A stretch of 64,000 nucleotides of DNA from Pseudomonas putida S13.1.2 (GCF_000498395.2 NZ_CP010979.1:2852001-2916000), one strand, 5' to 3'; shown: positions 46,041 through 54,770, counted from the first letter of the stretch. Notes: a model not told the origin generated them from the letters alone. Numbers and translations are program-made.

Positions 46041-47117
46041 ATGGCTGATTTACCGATCGATGACTTGAACGTTGCCTCCAACGAGACCCTGATCACCCCC
46101 GATCAGCTCAAGAAGGAAATCCCCCTCAGCGCCAAGGCCCTGCAGACCGTGACTGCCGGCCGTGAAGTGGTGCGCAATATTCTCGACGGCACGGACCATC
46201 GCCTGTTCGTCGTGGTCGGCCCTTGCTCCATCCACGACATCAAGGCCGCCCACGAATACGCCGAGCGCCTGAAGGTGCTGGCCGAAGAAGTGTCCGATAC
46301 GCTGTACCTGGTCATGCGTGTGTATTTCGAAAAGCCGCGCACCACTGTCGGCTGGAAGGGCCTGATCAACGACCCGTACCTGGATGACTCGTTCAAGATC
46401 CAGGATGGCCTGCACATCGGCCGTCAGCTGCTGCTGGACCTGGCCGAAATGGGCTTGCCTACCGCTACCGAAGCGCTGGACCCGATTTCCCCGCAATACC
46501 TGCAGGACCTGATCAGCTGGTCGGCCATCGGCGCCCGCACCACCGAATCCCAGACGCACCGTGAAATGGCCTCGGGCCTGTCCTCGGCGGTCGGCTTCAA
46601 GAACGGCACTGACGGCGGCCTGACCGTTGCCATCAATGCCCTGCAGTCGGTGTCCAAGCCACACCGCTTCCTCGGCATCAACCAGGAAGGCGGCGTGTCG
46701 ATCGTCACCACCAAGGGCAACCCGTATGGCCATGTGGTACTGCGCGGCGGCAACGGCAAGCCCAACTATGACTCGGTCAGCGTCGCCCTGTGCGAGCAGG
46801 ACCTGGCCAAAGCCAAGATCAAGGCCAACATCATGGTCGATTGCAGCCACGCCAACTCCAACAAGGACCCGGCCCTGCAACCGCTGGTAATGGAGAACGT
46901 TGCCAACCAGATCCTGGAAGGCAACCAGTCGATCATCGGCCTGATGGTGGAAAGCCACCTGAACTGGGGCTGCCAATCGATACCGAAAGACCTGAACGAA
47001 TTGCAGTACGGCGTCTCGATTACCGACTCGTGCATCGACTGGTCGGCGACCGAGAAGACCCTGCGCAGCATGCATGCCAAGTTGAAGGATGTGCTGCCGC
47101 AGCGTAAGCGTGGCTGA
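46041..47117 (+). CDS. aroF: 3-deoxy-7-phosphoheptulonate synthase (class I)
   Basis: A 358-residue AroFGH-family DAHP synthase, first step of the shikimate pathway. VVGPCSIHD, MRVYFEKPRTTVGWKGL, GARTTESQTHRE, KNGTDG and MVDCSHANSNK are the active-site and metal-binding segments. The N-terminal extension carries the feedback site of class I enzymes; the isoform (Tyr-, Phe- or Trp-sensitive) cannot be read reliably here, so the symbol is tentative. ATG 46041 gives the family start. A strong hairpin follows the stop. Confidence 0.92.
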   Translation: MADLPIDDLNVASNETLITPDQLKKEIPLSAKALQTVTAGREVVRNILDGTDHRLFVVVGPCSIHDIKAAHEYAERLKVLAEEVSDTLYLVMRVYFEKPRTTVGWKGLINDPYLDDSFKIQDGLHIGRQLLLDLAEMGLPTATEALDPISPQYLQDLISWSAIGARTTESQTHREMASGLSSAVGFKNGTDGGLTVAINALQSVSKPHRFLGINQEGGVSIVTTKGNPYGHVVLRGGNGKPNYDSVSVALCEQDLAKAKIKANIMVDCSHANSNKDPALQPLVMENVANQILEGNQSIIGLMVESHLNWGCQSIPKDLNELQYGVSITDSCIDWSATEKTLRSMHAKLKDVLPQRKRG

Positions 47118-47122
47118 TTGAT

Positions 47123-47173
47123 AAAAAAGCGGGGCCGCGTCGCGATGGGGCGCGAAGCGGCCCCCGTTTTTTT
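47123..47173. terminator. Bidirectional terminator between aroF and GNAT gene
   Basis: AAAAAAGCGGGGCCGC and GCGGCCCCCGTTTTTTT pair (one extra C in the right arm), with A tract left and T tract right, so it can stop transcription from both converging genes. The stem sequence resembles the outer part of the CTCCTACA palindrome family. Confidence 0.85.
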
Positions 47174-47183
47174 ACGGATGGCT

Positions 47184-47465
47184 TCAGGCCTTGCTCGAGT
47201 GCCGCTGCTGGCGCTCCATGTAGCGTTCCACATAGGAGCACGACGGGATCACCGTGTAGCCCATTTGTTCAGCGTACTCCAGAGCCCGCTCGGTCAATGC
47301 GGCAGCAATCCCGCGGCCCCGCAAGGCGTTGGGCACGAAGGTGCGATAGATGTCCAGCGTCTGCTTGCCCAGATCCATGTACGTCAGATAGGCACGATGA
47401 CCGTCCACGTTGGTCTCGAACTGATGACCGGCCTGGTCATGGTGGATAGTCAGCGCTTCGCTCAT
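47184..47465 (-). CDS. Small GNAT-type N-acetyltransferase
   Basis: A 93-residue protein of the short GNAT family (YjdJ-like). Acetyl-CoA-binding loop: VPNALRGRGIAAALTERALE; C-terminal GYTVIPSCSYVERYM is typical of this subgroup. GAGGAG lies 8 nt before the ATG. It is too short for a full GNAT fold, which is normal for this family. Substrate unknown. Confidence 0.9.
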   Translation of the reverse strand: MSEALTIHHDQAGHQFETNVDGHRAYLTYMDLGKQTLDIYRTFVPNALRGRGIAAALTERALEYAEQMGYTVIPSCSYVERYMERQQRHSSKA

Positions 47466-47971
47466 CACTACTCCTCGCAGGTCTTCTCGGCAGACCCATA
47501 CCTTAACCGATGGTGGTTTATCCGGCGCAAAATCCTCTACGCCACCTGTTGCCCCTTCGACCTCTGGACGATTGTTATCGTTCGGATCCTCTGGCCTCAC
47601 AAGATAGTAGGCGCCGCAAATGGGATTGCTCAAGGTGGCGGTGGCTAAAAATGGCGAAAATGCCGAGAAAGCGACTCTCCCCTGCACCGCCAACAGCCGG
47701 AGGATGTTGTAGGGCTTAAGACGTCGAAAGACAGTTAAAGTCACCGTTAGTTCAACAAAAAAGTTCCTGCACTACAATCGCTTGCGTACCCTGCTCGCTT
47801 TTTTCACGCGCGCGTGGCAAATCGTGTCGCCCCGGCGTCAAGCAACATTTTTTTTGCGGTTCTTGCGCTCAGTCAGTTTACTTACTACAAGTAATGGGTA
47901 CTATGTACGCCGGCCAGTTTCTCTTTCCTGAGAGATGGCTATTTAATAGAAAGTCCTTGAAGGGGAACACG
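47466..47971. promoter_or_regulatory. Long intergenic region with candidate oprI promoters
   Basis: 506 bp with no convincing gene. Two sigma-70-like promoters point at oprI: TTCAAC-16 bp-TACAAT (47751-47778) and TTGCGC-17 bp-TACAAG (47863-47891). An AT-rich tract ATTTTTTTTTG lies just upstream of the second and could act as an UP element. The second predicts a leader of about 75 nt. Two strong promoters would suit one of the cell's most abundant transcripts. Confidence 0.55.
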
Positions 47972-48223
47972 ATGAACAACGTTCTGAAATTCTCTGCTCT
48001 GGCTCTGGCCGCAGTTCTGGCCACCGGTTGCAGCAGCGTATCCAAAGAAACCGAAGCTCGTCTGACTGCGACTGAAGACGCAGCAGCTCGCGCTCAAGCT
48101 CGTGCTGACGAAGCCTACCGTAAGGCTGACGACGCACTGGCAGCTGCTCAGAAGGCTCAGCAGACCGCTGACGAAGCCAACGAGCGCGCTCTGCGTATGC
48201 TGGACAAAGCCAGCCGCAAGTAA
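47972..48223 (+). CDS. oprI: Major outer-membrane lipoprotein I
   Basis: An 83-residue lipoprotein, counterpart of Lpp. Lipobox LATGC with acylated C20, then a continuous heptad-like coiled coil rich in A, E, D and K ([20 protein letters not shown] onward), ending in DKASRK with the C-terminal lysine used for linkage to peptidoglycan in Lpp proteins. Codon choice differs from the flanks (GCT, CGT, GTT rich), as expected for very high expression. AAGGGG precedes the ATG. Confidence 0.97.
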   Translation: MNNVLKFSALALAAVLATGCSSVSKETEARLTATEDAAARAQARADEAYRKADDALAAAQKAQQTADEANERALRMLDKASRK

Positions 48224-48244
48224 TAATCCTCACGGATTGTTAAA

Positions 48245-48274
48245 AAGCCGACCCTCTTATGGGTCGGCTTTTTT
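48245..48274 (+). terminator. Rho-independent terminator of oprI
   Basis: AAGCCGACCC / GGGTCGGCTT perfect 10-bp stem, 6-nt loop, then TTTT; 21 nt after the stop. Confidence 0.95.
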
Positions 48275-48355
48275 ATTGCCTGCCAGCCAGGTAAATACGC
48301 CCGACAGTAACGAAAAGGCCCGCACTAAGGCGGGCCGTGATGTGTCGCAATTACC

Positions 48356-49333
48356 TTACTGCAGTTCGGCCGGAATGCTCGACACCATTGGCGCGCTACC
48401 CGGGTTCTCGACCGGCACGGCAATTTCTACCGGCATGCCATCTTCTGCAGCCACCACGTCACGCACCATGTCCCAGTTCATGCGCAGGTTATTGGCCAGG
48501 TCTTCACGCTTGAGCAAAGCGTTGATAACTGCGGTGTGTTTGTCCACCACCGAAGGGTTACCTTGATCGTCCAGCGGTGTGTGCGCCTCCAGATAGACCT
48601 TGCCGCCGCTGATACCGAACTTGTAAGGCTCATTGATAATGCGCACCGGAGTGCCCACCGGCACCATCTTCGACAGTTCCAGCACGTTGTTGTTGAGCAT
48701 ACGGAAGCAGCCGTGGCTGGTACGCATGCCAATGCCGAACTTCTTGTTCGAACCGTGGATCAGGTAGCCCGGCACGCCCAAGGTGAACTTGAACGGCCCC
48801 AGCGGGTTGTCCGGGCCGGCCGGCACCACTGCCGGCAGGATGTCACCGTCTGCCGCGTGCTCTTTGCGGATCGAAGCGGGTGGCGTCCAGGTCGGGTTCG
48901 GCGTCTTGGCGGTGATCTTGGTGTTGGCGATCGGCGACCCCCAACCCTCACGACCAATGCCCAGCGGGAAGGTATGCACCACGTTCTCCCCTTTCGGGAA
49001 GTAGTACAGGCGGTACTCGGCCAGGTTGATGACGATGCCTTCGCGCGGGCCCGGCGGCAGCACGTACCGGGTCGGCAGGATGATCTCGGTACCGGCGCCC
49101 GGCAGCCAGGGGTCGACACCCGGGTTGGCGGCAATCATTTCCAGGTAGCCAAGATCGTTAGCGGTGCCGATGTCGGCGAACGTGTCCTCGTACTTGGCCT
49201 TGATCACGTGCACCTGGCCGACGATGTCTTCACCGGGCGGTGGCAGTGGCAGCTCCAGCGCAGTAGCGGGGCCCGCTACCAGCAGGGCGGCCAGGGACAG
49301 GCTACGGGTGACGGCAGGAAAGCGCGGCAACAT
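48356..49333 (-). CDS. L,D-transpeptidase (YkuD family) with LysM-like domain
   Basis: A 325-residue periplasmic enzyme. Signal peptide ends GPATA; residues about 38-88 look like a LysM-type glycan-binding module; the YkuD domain (about 97-235) holds H193 (YLIHGS) and the catalytic SHGCFRM with C209. Members either cross-link peptidoglycan or attach Lpp-type lipoproteins (ErfK/YbiS/YcfS group). It is convergent with oprI, whose C-terminal lysine is the expected acceptor, so an OprI-anchoring role is a good guess. The mature C-terminal 60 residues are an extra tail. Confidence 0.92.
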   Translation of the reverse strand: MLPRFPAVTRSLSLAALLVAGPATALELPLPPPGEDIVGQVHVIKAKYEDTFADIGTANDLGYLEMIAANPGVDPWLPGAGTEIILPTRYVLPPGPREGIVINLAEYRLYYFPKGENVVHTFPLGIGREGWGSPIANTKITAKTPNPTWTPPASIRKEHAADGDILPAVVPAGPDNPLGPFKFTLGVPGYLIHGSNKKFGIGMRTSHGCFRMLNNNVLELSKMVPVGTPVRIINEPYKFGISGGKVYLEAHTPLDDQGNPSVVDKHTAVINALLKREDLANNLRMNWDMVRDVVAAEDGMPVEIAVPVENPGSAPMVSSIPAELQ

Positions 49334-49446
49334 CCGGTAAATCCTTCGAAAGATGGGTCAAGAGGATCGATTGTACACCCGCACCGATACAAGCGGGAGG
49401 CATTGGCGCGATGCAAGCGTTTCAGATGATGAAAGGTGCGTGCCGT

Positions 49447-49737
49447 TCAGCTGGCTTGCAGCTCTGGCCAGACCGGGCGCATGCCGCGCCGCTGGGCATC
49501 GAGGATGGCACGGCACAGGTCACACAGGCGGTTGTCGCGGTAAATACTGCGCGGCACCCCCGACCAACGCGGCTGCGCCGGCAGCAGGCCGCCGCACAAG
49601 GTACGGTCGACCGGCACGCCCAGCTCAAGCTGGCGGGCCACCAGGTGGACGCGGATTTCCTGGCAGGCGAACAGGTCGAGCTGCTCGTCGGGCTCGATCA
49701 GTTGATAGGCATACAGGGACCAGGCAGGGCGCGGCAT
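49447..49737 (-). CDS. Small conserved-looking hypothetical protein with CxxC
   Basis: A 96-residue soluble protein I do not recognise. It begins PRPAWSLYAYQLIEPDEQLD and contains Cys in LFACQEIRVHL and GGLL-proximal TLCGG, and a C-terminal CDLCRAIL, so four Cys could bind a metal. I chose ATG 49737; an in-frame ATG at 49767 gives ten more residues. It lies between the L,D-transpeptidase and the esterase, all on the minus strand. Confidence 0.6.
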   Translation of the reverse strand: MPRPAWSLYAYQLIEPDEQLDLFACQEIRVHLVARQLELGVPVDRTLCGGLLPAQPRWSGVPRSIYRDNRLCDLCRAILDAQRRGMRPVWPELQAS

Positions 49738-49795
49738 CGGGGGCACTCGAAACGGGGGGCGCAACATTAGCCGAAAGCCCGGCCCGTTTAAAGCG

Positions 49796-50401
49796 TCATA
49801 GCAAGGGTTTTATCGCCGGCCAGGCATTTTCCAGCAGTCGCTGCTGGGCACCCTGGGCCGGGTGTATGCCGTCGGCCTGCATCAATTCAGGCACGCCACC
49901 TACCCCTTCGAGAAAAAACGGCACCAATGGCACCTGCTTGTCCACAGCCAGCTGCTCATACACCTTGGCAAAAGCGGTGGTATAGCGCACGCCGTAATTG
50001 GGCGGCAGGCGCATGCCCAGCAACACCACCTTGGCACCCGCCTGGCGCGCACTCTCGATCATCGAGGCAAGATTTTGTTGCAATTGCGCGGGTGGCTGGC
50101 CACGCAGGCCATCGTTGCCGCCCAACTCCAGCACCACCAGGTTCGGTTTATGCGCTGCAAGCAGCGCCGGCAGCCGCGCCTGGCCACCCGCGCTGGTATC
50201 GCCGCTGATGGACGCATTGACCACTTTGTCGTCGAAACCTTCGTCCTTGAGCCGGGTCTGCAACAGAGTGACCCATCCCTGGCGGGTATCCAGGCCAAAA
50301 CCGGCGCTGATACTATCGCCAACAACCAGCAGTGTTCCCGCCGCCGCGCTCTGGGCCAGGCAATACAGGGCCAGACCGGCACTCAACCACCACATTCGCA
50401 T
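49796..50401 (-). CDS. tesA: Multifunctional acyl-CoA thioesterase I / GDSL esterase
   Basis: A 201-residue periplasmic SGNH hydrolase. Signal peptide ends SAAAG; block I VVGDSISAGFG carries the catalytic Ser, block III ELGGNDGLRG the oxyanion Asn, block V DGIHP the Asp-His pair. Family activities: acyl-CoA thioesterase, protease I, lysophospholipase L1, arylesterase. Start 50401 has GGAGAA upstream. Its start codon is 10 nt from the start codon of the divergent ABC ATPase gene, the same tesA/ybbA arrangement known in E. coli. Confidence 0.92.
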   Translation of the reverse strand: MRMWWLSAGLALYCLAQSAAAGTLLVVGDSISAGFGLDTRQGWVTLLQTRLKDEGFDDKVVNASISGDTSAGGQARLPALLAAHKPNLVVLELGGNDGLRGQPPAQLQQNLASMIESARQAGAKVVLLGMRLPPNYGVRYTTAFAKVYEQLAVDKQVPLVPFFLEGVGGVPELMQADGIHPAQGAQQRLLENAWPAIKPLL

Positions 50402-50411
50402 CGGATTCTCC

Positions 50412-51095
50412 ATGGGCCCCAACATACTCGTTGCGCAGAACCTTAGCAAAGTGGTCCCCAGCGCGGAAGGTGACCTGACCATCCTCCATGCTCTCTCCCT
50501 CGAACTGGCCAAAGGCGACAGCCTGGCCATCGTCGGCGCCTCGGGCTCGGGCAAGTCGACCCTGCTCGGCCTGCTCGCCGGCCTCGACCGGCCCAGCGCC
50601 GGCAAGGTCATCCTCGCCGGCAACGACCTGGGGCCACTGGATGAAGACCAGCGCGCCCGGGTACGCGCCGAACATGTGGGTTTCGTGTTCCAGTCATTCC
50701 AGCTGCTCGACAGCCTCAATGCGCTGGAAAACGTCATGCTGCCACTGGAGCTGGACGGCCGCCGCGATGCCCGCGAACAGGCGCGTACCCTGCTGGAGCG
50801 GGTCGGCCTCGGCAAGCGCCTGAGCCACACCCCGCGCCAACTGTCGGGCGGCGAACAGCAGCGGGTAGCCATCGCCCGCGCTTTCGCCGCACAGCCGGCG
50901 GTGTTGTTTGCCGACGAACCCACCGGCAACCTCGACAGCCACACGGGTGAGCGCATCAGCGACTTGCTGTTTGAATTGAACAAGGAGCGCGGTACCACCC
51001 TGGTGCTGGTCACCCATGACGAACGCCTGGCCCGGCGCTGCCGCCGCCAGATCCGCCTGGACGCGGGGCGCCTGGTGGCGCCGGTGGAGGCCTGA
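50412..51095 (+). CDS. ybbA: ABC transporter ATPase (YbbA-like)
   Basis: A 227-residue ATPase of the LolD/MacB-like group. Walker A GASGSGKS, Q-loop VFQSFQLL, signature LSGGEQQRVAIARA, Walker B VLFADEPTGNLD, switch His in VTHDERLA. Partner permease begins with a 1-nt overlap. Such transporters extract or release envelope lipids or lipoproteins, or aid toxin and bacteriocin resistance; the substrate is not known. The reading frame is open far upstream, but synteny and the family N-terminus favour ATG 50412. Confidence 0.92.
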   Translation: MGPNILVAQNLSKVVPSAEGDLTILHALSLELAKGDSLAIVGASGSGKSTLLGLLAGLDRPSAGKVILAGNDLGPLDEDQRARVRAEHVGFVFQSFQLLDSLNALENVMLPLELDGRRDAREQARTLLERVGLGKRLSHTPRQLSGGEQQRVAIARAFAAQPAVLFADEPTGNLDSHTGERISDLLFELNKERGTTLVLVTHDERLARRCRRQIRLDAGRLVAPVEA

Positions 51096-53602
51096 TGAAG
51101 CACATGCCGTTGTCCCGTCTGTGCGGCCTGGCCCTGCGCCAGTTGCTGCGCGACATTCGCGCCAGCGAAGTGCGCGTGCTGTTCTTTGCCCTGCTGGTGG
51201 CGGTGGCAGCCAGCACCGCCATCGGCTACTTCGGTGCACGCCTTAACGGCGCCATGCAACTACGCGCCAGCGAATTCCTGGGCGCCGACCTGGTGCTGCA
51301 GGGCAGTGCCCCCGCCCGCCAGCAGCAGATCGATAGCGGCACGGCACTTGGCCTGCGCCACGCGCAGGTGGTCGAGTTCACCAGTGTGGTGGGCGGCGAC
51401 AACGGCATCCAGTTGTCCAGCGTCAAGGCCGCCGACGGCGCCTACCCATTGCGCGGGCAAGTACGCAGCGCTGCGGCGCCCTATGCCGAGGAAACACCTG
51501 GCGGCGGCCCGGCACCTGGCGAAGCCTGGGTCGAGCCGCGCCTGCTGGCGGCGCTGGGGCTGGCGATTGGCGACAGCATCGACGTCGGCATGAAAACCCT
51601 GCGCATGAGCCGTGTGCTTACTTACGAACCGGATCGCGCCAACAACTTCTACAGCCTTACCCCGCGGGTGATGATGAACCTGGCCGACCTGGAGGCCACC
51701 GGTGTGATCCAGCCGGGCAGCCGGGTCACCTACCGCGACCTGTGGCGCGGCGATGCAGCGGCACTGGCCCAATACCGCCAGGGCCTGGAAAAAGACCTGG
51801 CCGCCAACCAGCGCTTGCGCGACACACGCGACGGCAACCAACAGATCGGTGGTGCTCTGGGCAAGGCCGAACGCTACCTGAACATGGCCAGCTTGGTGGC
51901 AGTGCTGCTAGCCGGGGTCGCCGTGGCCTTGTCGGCCAGCCGTTATGCCGCACGTCGCCTGGATGCCAGCGCGCTGCTGCGCTGCCTGGGTCTCTCACGC
52001 CGCCAGGCACTGGGCCTGTATTGCCTGCAGCTGGCCATGCTCGGCCTGGTCGCCGCCTTTGCCGGTGCCCTGCTCGGCTGGCTGGCACAGTTGGGCCTGT
52101 TCCGCCTGCTGCACGGCCTGCTGCCAAGCGTGGTGCCGGCCGGCGGCATCATCCCGGCCCTCGCCGGCATCGGCACCGGGTTGGTTGCACTGGCTGGCTT
52201 CGCCCTGCCGCCGATTGCCGCCTTGGGCCAAGTCCCGCCACTGCGGGTACTGCGCCGTGATCTGTTGCCGATACCACCCAGCAGCTGGTTGGTGTACGGC
52301 GCCGCACTGTTTGCCCTGGGCCTGATCATGTGGCGCCTGAGCCTCGACCTGCTGCTCACCTTCGCCCTGCTCGGTGGCGGCCTGGTTGCTGCATTGCTGC
52401 TCGGCGGCCTGCTGTTGCTCGGCTTGCGCAGCCTGCGCCGGCTGCTGGCCGGGGCACCACTGGCCTGGCGCCTGGGGCTTGGCCAGTTGCTGCGCCATCC
52501 CACGGCCGCCGCCGGTCAAGCCCTGGCCTTCGGCCTCATCCTGCTAGCCATGGCGCTGGTCGCCCTGCTGCGCGCAGAACTGCTCGACACCTGGCAAGCC
52601 CAGCTGCCCAAGGATGCGCCCAACCATTTCGCCCTGAACATCCTCCCGGATGACCGCGAACCGTTCGCTCAACGCCTGCATCAGGTCAACGCCACTTCAG
52701 CGCCTTTGTACCCGGTAACGCCCGGGCGCCTGGTGCAAATCAACGAGCAACCGGTACAGCAAATCGTCAGCAAGGATTCGGCGGGGGAGCGCGCCGTGCA
52801 GCGCGACCTCAGCCTTACCTGGGCTGCCGAGCTGCCCGAAGGCAATGCATTGACCGCAGGCAACTGGTGGCAAGCCTTGCCCGCCTCCACCGAAACCCCT
52901 GGTGTTTCGGTGGAGGCCGAACTGGCCAGCAGCCTTAAACTGAAAATGGGCGACCTGCTGACCTTCGACATCGGCGGCCAGCAGCGCCAAGCCCGGGTCA
53001 GCAGCCTGCGCAGCGTGCACTGGGACAGCTTCCAGCCAAACTTCTACATGATCTTCCAGCCCGGCACACTGCAGGGGCTGCCGACCACCTACCTGACCAG
53101 CTTCTATCTGGCGCCGGGCCACGACCTGGATGTGGTGGCGCTGTCGCGAGCATTCCCGGCGGTGACCATCCTGCAGGTAGATGCCTTGCTCGACCAGCTG
53201 CGTAGCATCCTCGCCCAGGTGACCCTGGCGGTGGAATATGTGCTGCTCTTCGTGCTGGCCGCCGGGCTGGCGGTGCTGTTCGCCGGCTTGCAGGCAACGC
53301 TGGACGAACGCATTCGCCAGGGTGCCTTGTTGCGTGCGCTGGGGGCGGCGCGGCCATTGCTGGTCAAGGCACGGCGTATCGAGTTCGGCTTGCTGGGGTC
53401 AGCCAGCGGATTGTTGGCCGCAGTGGGCTGTGAGCTGATCACCTTGGTGCTGTACCGCTATGCCTTCGACTTGCAGTGGAGCCCGCACCCGTGGCTGCTG
53501 GCGTTGCCGCTGGCGGGGGCGCTGCTGGTGGGCGGTGCGGGGGTGCTGGGGACCCGGCGAGCGTTGAATGCCAGCCCGTTGGCGGTGTTGCGCGACAGTT
53601 GA
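51095..53602 (+). CDS. ybbP: ABC transporter permease (YbbP-like, FtsX family)
   Basis: An 835-residue inner-membrane protein. TM1 at about 25-48 is followed by a large periplasmic domain (about 50-260). FtsX-type helices cluster at about 265-420, with a middle helical segment (LRRLLAGAPLAWRLGLGQLLRHP) repeating the motif. A second periplasmic domain (about 510-700) and final helices (710-830) complete it. Duplicated FtsX architecture matches YbbP. Start overlaps the ATPase stop (TGATG). Confidence 0.92.
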   Translation: MKHMPLSRLCGLALRQLLRDIRASEVRVLFFALLVAVAASTAIGYFGARLNGAMQLRASEFLGADLVLQGSAPARQQQIDSGTALGLRHAQVVEFTSVVGGDNGIQLSSVKAADGAYPLRGQVRSAAAPYAEETPGGGPAPGEAWVEPRLLAALGLAIGDSIDVGMKTLRMSRVLTYEPDRANNFYSLTPRVMMNLADLEATGVIQPGSRVTYRDLWRGDAAALAQYRQGLEKDLAANQRLRDTRDGNQQIGGALGKAERYLNMASLVAVLLAGVAVALSASRYAARRLDASALLRCLGLSRRQALGLYCLQLAMLGLVAAFAGALLGWLAQLGLFRLLHGLLPSVVPAGGIIPALAGIGTGLVALAGFALPPIAALGQVPPLRVLRRDLLPIPPSSWLVYGAALFALGLIMWRLSLDLLLTFALLGGGLVAALLLGGLLLLGLRSLRRLLAGAPLAWRLGLGQLLRHPTAAAGQALAFGLILLAMALVALLRAELLDTWQAQLPKDAPNHFALNILPDDREPFAQRLHQVNATSAPLYPVTPGRLVQINEQPVQQIVSKDSAGERAVQRDLSLTWAAELPEGNALTAGNWWQALPASTETPGVSVEAELASSLKLKMGDLLTFDIGGQQRQARVSSLRSVHWDSFQPNFYMIFQPGTLQGLPTTYLTSFYLAPGHDLDVVALSRAFPAVTILQVDALLDQLRSILAQVTLAVEYVLLFVLAAGLAVLFAGLQATLDERIRQGALLRALGAARPLLVKARRIEFGLLGSASGLLAAVGCELITLVLYRYAFDLQWSPHPWLLALPLAGALLVGGAGVLGTRRALNASPLAVLRDS

Positions 53603-53611
53603 GGGTTACCC

Positions 53612-53715
53612 GCACCGGCCCCTTCGCGGGCACGCCCGCTCCCACAGGTCCGGCACAATGCTCAAATGCTGTGATATTCCTGTGGGAGCGGGCGTGCCCG
53701 CGAAGGGGCCGGTGC
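53612..53715. repeat. Inverted extragenic palindromes between ybbP and greB
   Basis: Perfect 37-bp arms 53612-53648 and 53679-53715 (GCACCGGCCCCTTCGCGGGC...) with a 30-bp centre, between convergent ends. Confidence 0.93.
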
Positions 53716-53728
53716 AGACAACATCAAT

Positions 53729-54202
53729 TCATTGGCCGTAACTGATGCTGTTCACATACCAGGTCGCTTCACCGGTAGGCGTGTGCACCACCACCTCATC
53801 GCCCTCCTCCTTCTTGAGCAAGGCGCGCGCCATGGGCGAGTCGATCGAGATGTAATCGTTGCGCCCGTAGATCTCGTCATAGCCGACAATGCGAAACTTC
53901 ATGGTCTCGCCATCGTCATTCTCGACCTCGACCCAGGCACCGAAAAACACCTTGCCTTCCTGTTGCGGCGAGTAGGCCACCACCTTCACATCTTCAAGAC
54001 GCTTGCGCAGGTAACGCACCCGGCGGTCGATTTCGCGCAACAGCTTTTTGTTGTACTGGTAGTCGGCATTCTCGCTGCGGTCGCCCAGTGACGCCGCCCA
54101 GGCAACCTTCTGGGTGATCTCCGGGCGATATACCCGCCACAGGTGATCCAGCTCTTTCTTCAGCGCCTCATGGCCTTGCGTGGTGATGATGTTGGTACTC
54201 AA
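53729..54202 (-). CDS. greB: Transcription elongation factor GreB (TTG start)
   Basis: A 157-residue factor that rescues backtracked RNA polymerase. N-terminal coiled coil with the acidic tip: LGDRSENADYQYNKK (the D and E are the catalytic acids), followed by the FKBP-like C-domain (VEVENDDGET, RIVGYDEIYG, DSPMARALL). Length and tip sequence indicate GreB over GreA. The start must be TTG at 54202, preceded by GAGGAG at normal distance; the next in-frame ATG lies deep in the protein. Forms an operon with the small gene 11 nt upstream. Confidence 0.95.
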   Translation of the reverse strand: MSTNIITTQGHEALKKELDHLWRVYRPEITQKVAWAASLGDRSENADYQYNKKLLREIDRRVRYLRKRLEDVKVVAYSPQQEGKVFFGAWVEVENDDGETMKFRIVGYDEIYGRNDYISIDSPMARALLKKEEGDEVVVHTPTGEATWYVNSISYGQ

Positions 54203-54213
54203 CAGCGCACTCC

Positions 54214-54522
54214 TCAGCGGCGGGTAATCAGGCCTTGGCGCGCGATGCGGGTGAGGTGGCCAATGACCTGTGCGGCCTCGTCCGGCGCCGGGGCCTGGAT
54301 AACGGCCAGGTCGAAACGGTCGTTGCCGTAATGCGCCAGGTGGCAGCCGCTATCGGCAAACTGGATCAGAAAGGCGCGCGCCAGGCCCTTGCGCCGGGAC
54401 AGGCCTTCGAGGTGACGCAAAAGGGTGGGCTGATGCTGGCCGCCGAGCAGAATGCGCGGTGTGCGGGCCGCCTGGCTGACAGGCAAAGGGCTTAAACAGA
54501 CACTGGTACGTGGGCAACTCAT
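54214..54522 (-). CDS. Hypothetical protein upstream of greB
   Basis: A 102-residue protein I do not recognise. N-terminal Cys pair (SCPRTSVCLS), a middle RILLGGQHQPTLLRHLEGL, and a C-terminal region (DRFDLAVIQAPAPDEAAQV) reminiscent of a small Rossmann-like fold. GGAGAG lies upstream of ATG 54522. It shares the greB transcription unit. It could be regulated with greB but no function is evident. Confidence 0.65.
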   Translation of the reverse strand: MSCPRTSVCLSPLPVSQAARTPRILLGGQHQPTLLRHLEGLSRRKGLARAFLIQFADSGCHLAHYGNDRFDLAVIQAPAPDEAAQVIGHLTRIARQGLITRR

Positions 54523-54678
54523 GGAGCTTCTCTCCGCCTCGCGAATCCCGCTGGGCAGCGGTGGGAGGCGTCACCGAACCAGCGCTTTAGCGGTATTTCG
54601 GATGGCCCGGAGGTGGGGCCTTCCTGCGCCCCGCAAGTAGCTGTTTAAATCGGCGCAGGCGGTATGCTAGAGCGATGA

Positions 54679-54768
54679 GCTACAAGTTGCAAGCTACAAG
54701 CCGCAAGCAAAAGCAGGCCGAGTAATGGCCCGCTCTTGCTTGCGGCTTGCAGCTTACTGCTTGCAGCT
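54679..54768. repeat. Inverted repeat of a different, CAAGC-rich family
   Basis: Left arm (54679-54711, AGCTACAAGTTGCAAGCTAC...) and right arm (54735-54768) are reverse complements with about five differences. Within each arm the unit AGCT(A/G)CAAG is repeated. It differs completely from the CTCC(C/T)ACAGG palindromes elsewhere in the window. Lies in the 248-bp gap downstream of the DoxX gene. Confidence 0.8.
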
Positions 54769-54770
54769 GA

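Noticed and set aside
47466..47744. N-terminal extension of the small GNAT protein
   Set aside because: The frame is open but GAGGAG just before 47465 and the usual length of the family (about 90 residues) place the start there.
49796..51259. Single large esterase fusion on the minus strand
   Set aside because: The frame is open upstream of tesA, but that part is antisense to ybbA and the signal peptide and ribosome site place the start at 50401.
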